Assembly (NCBI GenBank): GCA_038214135.1
Contig: JBBQSD010000210.1
Coordinates: forward strand, 1 to 7,178
DNA: 7,178 nucleotides
Reading direction: 5' to 3'
From: JANLSE01 sp038214135
GTDB taxonomy: Bacteria > Chloroflexota > Chloroflexia > Chloroflexales > Roseiflexaceae
The position numbers were made by a program, and so were the translations under genes. How positions within the stretch are numbered: position 1 is the first letter of the stretch; each line of letters begins with the position of its first letter. The notes beneath the pieces are model-generated. The model was not told where the DNA came from. It worked only from the letters and a program-made list of their open reading frames with translations, and did no database searches. Positions 1-4,707 of the stretch are shown one piece after another.

Positions 1-10
1 CCTCCATCCC

Positions 11-130
11 CATCCTGAACCGCCCCTCCTAGCGCATCCTGAACCGCCCCTCCTTGCGCATCCTGAACCGCCCCTCCTTGCGCATCCTGAACCGCCCATC
101 CTTGCGCATCCTGAACCGCCCGTCCTTGCG
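11..130. repeat. 24-bp tandem repeat (minisatellite), five units
   Basis: Five head-to-tail 24-bp units start at 11, 35, 59, 83 and 107, with core CATCCTGAACCGCCC followed by a (C/A/G)TCCT(T/A)GCG tail. Units 2 and 3 are identical. Unit 1 has A instead of T at position 31, and units 4 and 5 differ at a single base (98 and 122). A sixth copy breaks down after CATC at 131. Because 24 is a multiple of three, both strands stay open through most of the array. The minus strand reads MRKEGRFR or MRKDGRFR repeatedly, and the plus strand reads RILNRPSL. On the minus strand each unit also contains AAGGA(G/C/T)GG-like sequence upstream of an ATG. The array may extend past the left edge. There are no spacers, so it is not CRISPR. 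Function is unknown; a length-variable minisatellite is the simplest reading. Confidence 0.93.
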
Positions 131-139
131 CATCGTGCT

Positions 140-173
140 CCCTCTCCCGATGGGTGTGGGTTGGGGTGAGGGG
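140..173. repeat. GC-rich palindromic intergenic element, copy 1
   Basis: CCCTCTCCC (140-148) is followed by a short GGGTGTGGG stretch and then TTGGGGTGAGGGG (161-173). The layout matches the element fused to the 3' end of hypA (4002-4060): the same CCCTCTCCC start, a G-rich middle and the same TGGGGTG(A/C)GGG end, in the same orientation. This copy lacks the left CCCTCACCC arm, whose place is taken by the 24-bp tandem array. Such nested palindromes behave like REP-type repeats in many genomes. Dispersal in this genome is inferred from only two copies here. Confidence 0.6.
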
Positions 174-175
174 AA

Positions 176-202
176 ATCTGCGCCATCTGCGTCATCTGCG
201 GA
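176..202. repeat. 9-bp tandem repeat, three units
   Basis: Three units of ATCTGCGNN follow each other: ATCTGCGCC (176-184), ATCTGCGTC (185-193) and ATCTGCGGA (194-202). They abut the palindromic element directly and look like part of the same block of intergenic repeats. No function is visible. Confidence 0.7.
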
Positions 203-229
203 TATACTGGTGCGCCGCTCCAATACAAC

Positions 230-271
230 AATACGACCTCCCACTGGTTTGCACCAACGAGAGGCCGTATT
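230..271. repeat. 42-nt imperfect inverted repeat / stem-loop
   Basis: Left arm AATACGACCTC (230-240) pairs with GAGGCCGTATT (261-271), leaving one A/C mismatch (236/265). Inside, TGGT (245-248) pairs with ACCA (253-256) around a TTGC loop, separated from the outer stem by a symmetrical 4x4 internal loop. The shape points to an intergenic repeat or a structured RNA element. It is not followed by a T-run on either strand, so it is not a typical intrinsic terminator. No gene is seen from 1 to 406; this hairpin is one of several repeats in that stretch. Confidence 0.6.
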
Positions 272-366
272 TCGGATCATATGCAGGCAACGATTATGTC
301 ACATGAGGTATCTACACACGCAACACAAACTAATTGCTGAATGGCTAATGGGTATTGTTTAAGCTC

Positions 367-387
367 AGACGCTCCAACGGGGCGTCT
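367..387. terminator. Hairpin downstream of the small membrane protein gene, possible terminator
   Basis: AGACGC (367-372) pairs with GCGTCT (382-387). The stem continues through a T-G wobble (373/381) and two C-G pairs to a 3-nt AAC loop, giving nine pairs in all. It begins 20 nt beyond the stop codon of the minus-strand gene ending at 407. It could end that transcript, but the minus-strand sequence after the stem has no run of T, so termination is uncertain. The same hairpin could equally be a dispersed repeat. Confidence 0.4.
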
Positions 388-406
388 CTACCATTGTTTG
401 TGAATC

Positions 407-736
407 CTACAACCGGACGGTTGGGCCGGTTGCGGCATAACGCTCACTGGTGGTATTCTGCTGAGATGGCATCTGATCATCGTAGCGCGAGCCATAGCTG
501 CGGCAATCGCCAGAGCGTTGTGCCTGCCAGTAGTAGCTCCGTGGCCCACCGCGCCGGCCGTACCTATGCCTACCAGGGCTAAAGGCATATGCTCGCCTAT
601 ATCCGAATGGGCCAAATCCGCCGATAATCAGCCGAAAGAAGAACAGGATTGCGAGCAGTGGCAGGAAGAAGAACACTCCCTTGACCAGCAACAGCAACAG
701 CCCAAACCCAGCCAACAACCCGAACATGCGAAACAT
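407..736 (-). CDS. Small membrane protein of unknown function
   Basis: This is a 109-residue protein I do not recognise as a named family. Residues 5-42 are almost wholly hydrophobic (L, F, I, G) with a lysine at 19 and an arginine at 35, which fits one long or two short membrane segments. From residue 43 it becomes hydrophilic and rich in Arg, Gly and Tyr (for example YRRAYAFSPGRHRYGRRGG), then ends in a Ser/Thr/Gln-rich tail. The start at 736 is supported by GAAGGAG (744-750) seven bases upstream. It lies 115 bp downstream of hypE on the same strand. An extended -10 motif in that gap suggests its own promoter rather than a hyp function. The last codons run into an inverted repeat (410-432), so the extreme C-terminus may not be ancestral. 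That it is a gene is likely; its role is unknown. Confidence 0.6.
   Translation of the reverse strand: MFRMFGLLAGFGLLLLLVKGVFFFLPLLAILFFFRLIIGGFGPFGYRRAYAFSPGRHRYGRRGGPRSYYWQAQRSGDCRSYGSRYDDQMPSQQNTTSERYAATGPTVRL
410..432. repeat. Inverted repeat at the 3' end of the small membrane protein gene
   Basis: CAACCGG (410-416) is perfectly complementary to CCGGTTG (426-432) with a 9-nt loop, and also partly to CGGTTG at 418-423, so two hairpins compete. It directly adjoins the TAG stop (407-409) of the minus-strand gene and encodes its last residues. It may contribute to ending the transcript together with the hairpin at 367-387, though no T-run follows. Confidence 0.4.
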
Positions 737-743
737 TCTCTTG

Positions 744-750
744 CTCCTTC
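744..750 (-). promoter_or_regulatory. Ribosome-binding site of the small membrane protein gene
   Basis: The minus strand reads GAAGGAG here, seven bases before the ATG at 736. It favours that start over the second in-frame ATG at 727 and is the main evidence that the gene is real. Confidence 0.65.
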
Positions 751-784
751 AAGGGGCTTTGTGATCATCCCCTGTTTGAACAAG

Positions 785-793
785 AGTATAGCA
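785..793 (-). promoter_or_regulatory. Candidate extended -10 promoter for the small membrane protein gene
   Basis: The minus strand reads TGCTATACT, matching the extended -10 form TGnTATAnT. The expected -35 position (808-813) reads GTAATC, a poor match, as is common for extended -10 promoters. Transcription would start near 778, leaving a leader of about 40 nt. Prediction only. Confidence 0.35.
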
Positions 794-851
794 ATAGATT
801 GTGGAGCGATTACGAAGGCAATGCTAGAGGAGTGTTGGAATCGAGGTGCGC

Positions 852-1910
852 TCAACAGATCCGTGGCAGTTGCTCACCGATCATCATATCGACAACCCGC
901 ATGCCACCGATGCCCGTTCTGGCCACAACCATACCCGCATGCTGATCCGTTACTCTGCCAATGATCGTGGCTCGTTTGCCGAGTTCATGGCGCTGCATAC
1001 AGGCCAATACCTGTTCGGCCACATTGGCTGGCACAATCGCAACCAGCTTGCCCTCATTGGCAACATACAGTGGATCGAGGCCAAGCAGTTCGCAGGCGGC
1101 CCGAACGGCATCGGGAACCGGCAATTTGCGCTCTTCAATTGCGATCCCGACGCCAGATGCCTGGGCAATCTCATTCAGGGTCGATGCCATTCCGCCACGA
1201 GTTGGATCACGCAAAACGTGAATAGCCCGCGTTTCCTCCAGCATTGCGGCAACCAGGCCATTGAGTGGGGCGGTATCCGAAACAACCGGCGCACCAAATT
1301 CGAGCCCTTCGCGCACACTCATGATCGCAATCCCGTGTACACCAATATCACCGCTGACAATCACAACATCGCCTGGCCGCGCTCTGCTCGGGCCGATCTG
1401 CACGCCATCTGGCACGATCCCAAAACCACTGGTGTTGATGAACACTCCATCGCCATGGCCGCGATCAACCACCTTTGTATCGCCAGTCACCAGTGCAACC
1501 CCGGCCCTGCGGGCAGCCGCTCCCATCGATTCGGCGATCAGCGCCAGTTTTTCGAGTGGCATGCCTTCTTCAAGAATAAACCCGGCACTCATGTAGAGTG
1601 GCCTGGCACCACTCATCGCAATATCGTTGACGGTGCCATTCACGGCGAGTTCGCCAATATTGCCGCCAGGGAAGAACAGTGGCCGCACAACAAACGAATC
1701 GGTTGAATAGGCCAATCGCATGCCACCAAGCTCAATCACCGCAGAATCACCCAACTCAGCATTTGTCGAATTGCGGAATGCTGGCAGGAACAGATGCTCG
1801 ATCAATTCGGCAGAGAGCTTACCACCGCCGCCATGGCCCATCACAATTGCCGGATGATCGCGCAGTGGTGCAGGGCACGTCCAGCCCGTAAAATCGAATA
1901 GTTCGCTCAT
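852..1910 (-). CDS. hypE: Hydrogenase maturation protein HypE (carbamoyl dehydratase)
   Basis: HypE accepts a carbamoyl group from HypF on its C-terminal cysteine and dehydrates it with ATP to a thiocyanate, the source of the CN ligands on the hydrogenase iron. The protein has 352 residues and the PurM/AIR-synthase-like fold expected for the family. Visible motifs are a glycine-rich ATP-binding segment GHGGGGK (25-31), STDSFVV (69-75), GDTKVV (143-148) and RDPTRGG (234-240). The ending is LPRIC, with the essential Cys352 as the last residue, so the C-terminus is intact. The ATG at 1910 overlaps the hypD stop codon by four bases (ATGA), which indicates translational coupling. It is the last hyp gene of the minus-strand operon. 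HypE also binds the HypC-HypD complex to hand over cyanide. Confidence 0.98.
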   Translation of the reverse strand: MSELFDFTGWTCPAPLRDHPAIVMGHGGGGKLSAELIEHLFLPAFRNSTNAELGDSAVIELGGMRLAYSTDSFVVRPLFFPGGNIGELAVNGTVNDIAMSGARPLYMSAGFILEEGMPLEKLALIAESMGAAARRAGVALVTGDTKVVDRGHGDGVFINTSGFGIVPDGVQIGPSRARPGDVVIVSGDIGVHGIAIMSVREGLEFGAPVVSDTAPLNGLVAAMLEETRAIHVLRDPTRGGMASTLNEIAQASGVGIAIEERKLPVPDAVRAACELLGLDPLYVANEGKLVAIVPANVAEQVLACMQRHELGKRATIIGRVTDQHAGMVVARTGIGGMRVVDMMIGEQLPRIC

Positions 1911-3022
1911 TGTGCCACTCCCACTTCTTCAGCCCGAATGAAGCGCCCATACTGATAGTAGGCCGCACAGGCTCCCTCTGTCGAAACCATGGTCGCGCCA
2001 AGTGGGTTACGTGGGGTACACTGCTTGCCAAATGCCGGGCACTGGTTTGGTTTGATCAGCCCCTGAAGCACCTCGCCACTATGGCATAGCGCCGATTCTG
2101 TGGTATGAATATCGCTAACAGCATAGCGCGTTTCGGCATCGAACTCTGCATAGTTTGCACTCAGCCGCCAACCGCTCTGTGGAATAACACCGATGCCACG
2201 CCAGGCTCGATCGGTAATCTGAAACACATCTGCCAACATCTTCTGGGCTGCCAGATTACCTTCTGATTGCACCGCCCGTGGGTAGGCATTCTCCAGTTCG
2301 GCGCGGCCCTGTTCGAGCTGCAATACCGATTTGCGAATGCCCTCCAGCACATCAAGCGGCTCGAAACCCGTCACAACAATCGGCACATGGTAGCGTTCGA
2401 CGAGCGGGTTGTACTGCCAGGTGCCCATCACGCTGCACACATGCCCAGCCGCCAGAAAGGCCTGCACCCGATTGACCGGCGATTCCATCAGTGCTGCAAT
2501 CGCTGGCGGAACCAGAACATGTGAGACGAGCATTGAGAAGTTCTTTAGACCAAGCTGGCGTGCCTGAAAGACCGCCATCGCATTAGCTGGTGCGGTCGTC
2601 TCAAAGCCGATCCCAAAGAACACAACCTCGCGCTGTGGGTGTTGCTGTGCCAGCTTGACGGCATCGAGTGGCGAATAGACGATCCGCACATCGCCACCCT
2701 CACTCTTGATGCGGAACAGATCCATGCTGCTGCCCGGCACACGCAGCATATCGCCAAAGGAACAGAAGATCACGCCAGGGCGAGCAGCAATCGCTAGAGC
2801 TTTATCGATCATTTCGAGCGGTGTAACACACACAGGGCAACCAGGGCCGTGGATAAGTTCGATTTCGGGCGGCAGTAACTGATCAATCCCATTCCGGATG
2901 ATCGAATGGGTCTGCCCGCCACACACTTCCATAATTGCCCACGGGCGCGTGGTGATCCGGCGGATCTCATCGAACAGGCGCTGAGCCAATGCTGGGTCAC
3001 GATACTCATCCAGGTATTTCAT
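1907..3022 (-). CDS. hypD: Hydrogenase maturation protein HypD (Fe-S scaffold)
   Basis: HypD is the iron-sulfur scaffold on which, together with HypC, the Fe(CN)2CO group is assembled. The protein has 371 residues, the usual family length. The N-terminal half carries CGGQTHS (34-40, Cys34) and GPGCPVC (59-65, Cys62 and Cys65), the conserved cysteines involved in Fe binding and redox chemistry. CSFGD (87-91) and GFETTAP (139-145) are further family signatures. The C-terminal [4Fe-4S] cluster ligands are most likely Cys313, Cys328, Cys335 and Cys352, spaced 15, 7 and 17 residues apart. The start at 3022 overlaps the hypC stop by four bases (ATGA), and the stop overlaps the hypE start in the same way. 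It is therefore embedded in a tightly coupled operon. I see no defects. Confidence 0.98.
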   Translation of the reverse strand: MKYLDEYRDPALAQRLFDEIRRITTRPWAIMEVCGGQTHSIIRNGIDQLLPPEIELIHGPGCPVCVTPLEMIDKALAIAARPGVIFCSFGDMLRVPGSSMDLFRIKSEGGDVRIVYSPLDAVKLAQQHPQREVVFFGIGFETTAPANAMAVFQARQLGLKNFSMLVSHVLVPPAIAALMESPVNRVQAFLAAGHVCSVMGTWQYNPLVERYHVPIVVTGFEPLDVLEGIRKSVLQLEQGRAELENAYPRAVQSEGNLAAQKMLADVFQITDRAWRGIGVIPQSGWRLSANYAEFDAETRYAVSDIHTTESALCHSGEVLQGLIKPNQCPAFGKQCTPRNPLGATMVSTEGACAAYYQYGRFIRAEEVGVAQ

Positions 3023-3285
3023 AGTTGCTTCTCGATGATCGGTGCGCTCAGTTCTTCGTCCAGGACACCCAACGAATGGAATAATGCCAGGGTTTCCTGG
3101 GCAGATTGCTCATCGATGCAGGTTATTGCAAAGCCAACATGCACGATTGTATAATCGCCAACTGCAATCTCTGGTAGGTAGGCCAGGCAGACATCCTTCT
3201 CGATGCCATTGAAATCGACCTTGCCCATCCGCGTTCCATTCAGTTCATAGATCGTGAGAACACGACCAGGAATACCAAGGCACAT
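3019..3285 (-). CDS. hypC: Hydrogenase maturation chaperone HypC
   Basis: HypC is a small chaperone that binds HypD during Fe(CN)2CO assembly and then the hydrogenase large-subunit precursor. The protein has 88 residues, near the usual size. It starts MCLGIPG, with the essential Cys2 exposed after removal of Met1. It carries VGDYTIVHVGFAI (42-54), whose His49 in the HVGFA motif is the other conserved iron-binding residue. Extra cysteines occur at 33 and 56. AAAGGAA (3291-3297) precedes the start by five bases and fills most of the 12-nt gap after the hypB stop. The family includes the paralogue HypG/HybG; with one copy in an A-B-C-D-E operon, HypC is the right name. Confidence 0.97.
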   Translation of the reverse strand: MCLGIPGRVLTIYELNGTRMGKVDFNGIEKDVCLAYLPEIAVGDYTIVHVGFAITCIDEQSAQETLALFHSLGVLDEELSAPIIEKQL

Positions 3286-3297
3286 ATCAGTTCCTTT

Positions 3298-3984
3298 CTA
3301 GGCGCTTGCCTGACCCAGTAATTGCCAACTATTCCGGCGAGCTTCCAGCCACGCAATCCAGGTATCCATTCCAGCACCGGATCGGGCGGAGGTATACAGA
3401 ACTGGCACACCCGGATGTACCGACTGAATATTGGCATCGGCAGCCACCTGATCGAACTCAACCGCACTGGCAATATCGATCTTGGTCACCACCACACCAT
3501 CGGCAGAAACAAAAGTAGCGGGGTACTTGAGCGGCTTATCCTCACCCTCGGTGACAGCCAGCAGCACCACCCGCGCAGCCTCACCAAGATCATAGCTGGT
3601 GGGGCAGACCAGATTGCCGACATTCTCAATGAACAAAAAGTCGAGTGCGTTCAGATCCCAATCGGCAAGTTGATGCTCGATCATATCGGCTTCCAGATGG
3701 CAGAGATCGCCGGTCACGATCTGGCGAACAAGCGCACCACTGCGCGCCAATCGCCGCGCATCGTTATCGGTCGCTAGATCGCCAACCAATGCCGCAACGC
3801 GATAGCGCTGACCAAGCAGGCGCAGCGTCTCTTCAAGCAATCGCGTCTTGCCAGCGCCAGGGCTCGATAGTAGATTGATCACAAACACGCCAGCCTGCAC
3901 AAAACGGCCACGTAGCTCAGCAGCCAGGCGATCATTCTTGCTCAATACACCCTGGCGTATCTCAAGCAGGCGTGGATTAGCCAT
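3298..3984 (-). CDS. hypB: Hydrogenase nickel incorporation GTPase HypB
   Basis: HypB is a SIMIBI-class, metal-binding GTPase that works with HypA to deliver nickel to the hydrogenase large subunit. From the chosen start the protein has 228 residues. The P-loop SSPGAGKT is at 40-47. The G-domain metal site is intact: CH in GDLCHLEA (Cys95, His96) and Cys127 in ENVGNLVCP. The guanine-specificity motif is TKID (167-170), a variant of NKxD. It lacks both the N-terminal CxxCGC nickel site of the E. coli protein and the histidine-rich stretch of some rhizobial and cyanobacterial forms, so it is a short type without nickel storage. An ATG eight codons upstream (4008) is possible, but the ATG at 3984 has a well-placed GAGG and gives the expected MANPRLLEIRQG beginning. 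It overlaps hypA by eight bases. Confidence 0.95.
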   Translation of the reverse strand: MANPRLLEIRQGVLSKNDRLAAELRGRFVQAGVFVINLLSSPGAGKTRLLEETLRLLGQRYRVAALVGDLATDNDARRLARSGALVRQIVTGDLCHLEADMIEHQLADWDLNALDFLFIENVGNLVCPTSYDLGEAARVVLLAVTEGEDKPLKYPATFVSADGVVVTKIDIASAVEFDQVAADANIQSVHPGVPVLYTSARSGAGMDTWIAWLEARRNSWQLLGQASA

Positions 3985-4405
3985 GATGCGATCCTCTGAT
4001 TCCCTCACCCTGCCCTATAGGCACCCCTCTCCCAGTGGAAGAGGGGGCTGGGGTGCGGGCTATCTCATATTCGAGCGACACAAGATCCATTTCGCGGCCT
4101 GACAGTATCTGATTGGTTGGTGTATTGCAGCGCGGGCAGCGAAAGTGCTGGGTATCTGGCAGAATGGCGGGCGCAGCGCATGTTGGGCAATAGATCTGTA
4201 CTGGCACTTCTTCGATTATAAGCCTAGACTGTGCAAGTGGTGTACCAGCTGCTGCGATCTCGAAGCCAAACAGCAGGGCATCCTTCACAACCCCCGATAG
4301 TGTGCCGAGCCGCACATGCACGGCCTGAATAGAACCAACGTTAGCTTGTGTGGCCGCAGCACTTGCCATTTCGACCAAACTCAGTGCAATCGATAGCTCG
4401 TGCAT
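3977..4405 (-). CDS. hypA: Hydrogenase/urease nickel metallochaperone HypA, C-terminally extended
   Basis: HypA binds nickel and, with HypB, inserts it into the hydrogenase large subunit. The sequence starts MHELSIA, with the conserved nickel ligand His2. The zinc site has CPTC (73-76) and CPRC (90-93), that is Cys73, Cys76, Cys90 and Cys93. The family core ends near residue 114 (LVSLEYE), but this protein continues to 142. Residues about 116-135 are encoded by a GC-rich palindromic repeat (4002-4060), and the frame runs on to a TAA overlapping the hypB start by eight bases. The tail is therefore probably acquired and non-conserved. The start at 4405 is chosen because AGGAAGG (4411-4417) lies five bases upstream and it yields the invariant MHE; an upstream ATG at 4444 would add 13 residues and bury His2. 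First gene of the operon. Confidence 0.96.
   Translation of the reverse strand: MHELSIALSLVEMASAAATQANVGSIQAVHVRLGTLSGVVKDALLFGFEIAAAGTPLAQSRLIIEEVPVQIYCPTCAAPAILPDTQHFRCPRCNTPTNQILSGREMDLVSLEYEIARTPAPSSTGRGVPIGQGEGIRGSHHG
3991..3997 (-). promoter_or_regulatory. Ribosome-binding site deciding the hypB start
   Basis: AGAGGAT on the minus strand has its GAGG core eight bases before the ATG at 3984, so it favours this start over the upstream in-frame ATG at 4008. It sits four bases after the palindromic element fused to hypA, so RNA structure in that element could affect access to it. Confidence 0.5.
4002..4060. repeat. GC-rich nested palindromic element, copy 2, inside the 3' end of hypA
   Basis: Outer arms are CCCTCACCC (4002-4010) and GGGTGCGGG (4051-4059), complementary at eight of nine positions. 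Inner arms CCCCTCT (4024-4030) and AGAGGGG (4040-4046) are perfectly complementary around a 9-nt loop. It shares CCCTCTCCC and TGGGGTG(A/C)GGG with the intergenic copy at 140-173. It sits in frame, extends HypA, and ends just before the hypB ribosome-binding site. Confidence 0.75.
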
Positions 4406-4410
4406 GATAG

Positions 4411-4418
4411 CCTTCCTC
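4411..4418 (-). promoter_or_regulatory. Ribosome-binding site deciding the hypA start
   Basis: The minus strand reads GAGGAAGG, five bases before the ATG at 4405. This supports the MHE start, which keeps the nickel-binding His2 at the N-terminus, over an in-frame ATG at 4444. Confidence 0.65.
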
Positions 4419-4453
4419 ATACAAAGAACAGGTAAACACTGCATAATATGCCA

Positions 4454-4485
4454 TTTGTTCGTTTGTTGCTATGTTGCTGAACAAA
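4454..4485. promoter_or_regulatory. Inverted repeat, candidate operator in the hypA-hypF region
   Basis: TTTGTTC (4454-4460) and GAACAAA (4479-4485) are perfect inverted repeats separated by 18 bases. This could be a site for a dimeric regulator placed to act on the divergent genes. It does not match the NikR or FNR consensus. Short arms and AT-rich context make chance occurrence possible. Confidence 0.25.
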
Positions 4486-4707
4486 AGAACACGAGTATCA
4501 GGCATGCTTATGCTGTTTATAAAGGGCAATAACCGTCCGTTTAATTATTATACAAAAGATGAACAATGTATCTGATCTATTCGGGATTATAATGGCTGCT
4601 GAACCGCGTGTTGGTTGTGACCCAACAACGCAAGGTTTTATGTTCAACAAGCAGATGACCAATGAGCATATGCTGATGGTTTCTGTTGTAGGCATGCTGA
4701 GGCGCAT

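Larger units (their letters stand above)
4406..4707. promoter_or_regulatory. Divergent hypA-hypF promoter region
   Basis: This is the only gap of size between the hyp genes and must hold the promoters of both transcription units. It is AT-rich between about 4441 and 4595, unlike the flanking genes. Perfect TATAAT hexamers occur on the minus strand (4547-4552, towards hypA) and on the plus strand (4588-4593, towards hypF). Neither has a convincing -35 box at 16-18 bp, so the assignment is tentative. The minus strand also reads TATTAT at 4443-4448, which would give hypA a leader of about 30 nt. GAGG (4699-4702) is the ribosome-binding site of hypF, five bases from its ATG. No RNA gene or further coding region is convincing. 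Confidence 0.5.

Noticed and set aside
11..130. CRISPR array
   Set aside because: The 24-bp units follow each other directly with no spacers, and no cas genes are present. It is a simple tandem repeat.
29..280. Minus-strand reading frame with MRKEGRFR repeats as a gene
   Set aside because: Its first half is encoded by intergenic repeats and its second half by the tandem array. It has no recognisable domain and ends at a stop created by a single base change in the array.
54..362. Plus-strand reading frame through the tandem array
   Set aside because: It is open only because the repeat unit is a multiple of three. The start would be a TTG within the array and the rest runs through stem-loop repeats.
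518..964. Plus-strand 148-residue reading frame
   Set aside because: It is antisense to the small membrane protein gene and the end of hypE, with a low-complexity Gln/Glu-rich stretch that mirrors the Leu/Phe-rich membrane segment on the other strand.
846..1706. Plus-strand 286-residue reading frame
   Set aside because: It lies wholly opposite hypE, which is an unmistakable gene. The His/Asn-rich composition is typical of an antisense shadow.
4408..4444. Upstream in-frame ATG (4444) as the hypA start
   Set aside because: It would place 13 residues before the invariant MHE and move the nickel ligand His2 inside the chain. The ATG at 4405 has the better ribosome-binding site.
4665..4674. AGCATATGCT palindrome as an operator
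   Set aside because: It is a single 10-bp palindrome with no extension of the symmetry and no second copy, so support is too weak.
4500..4698. AGGCATGCT repeated at 4500-4508 and 4690-4698
   Set aside because: A nine-base match within a 300-bp region is plausible by chance, and the second copy merges with the hypF ribosome-binding region.
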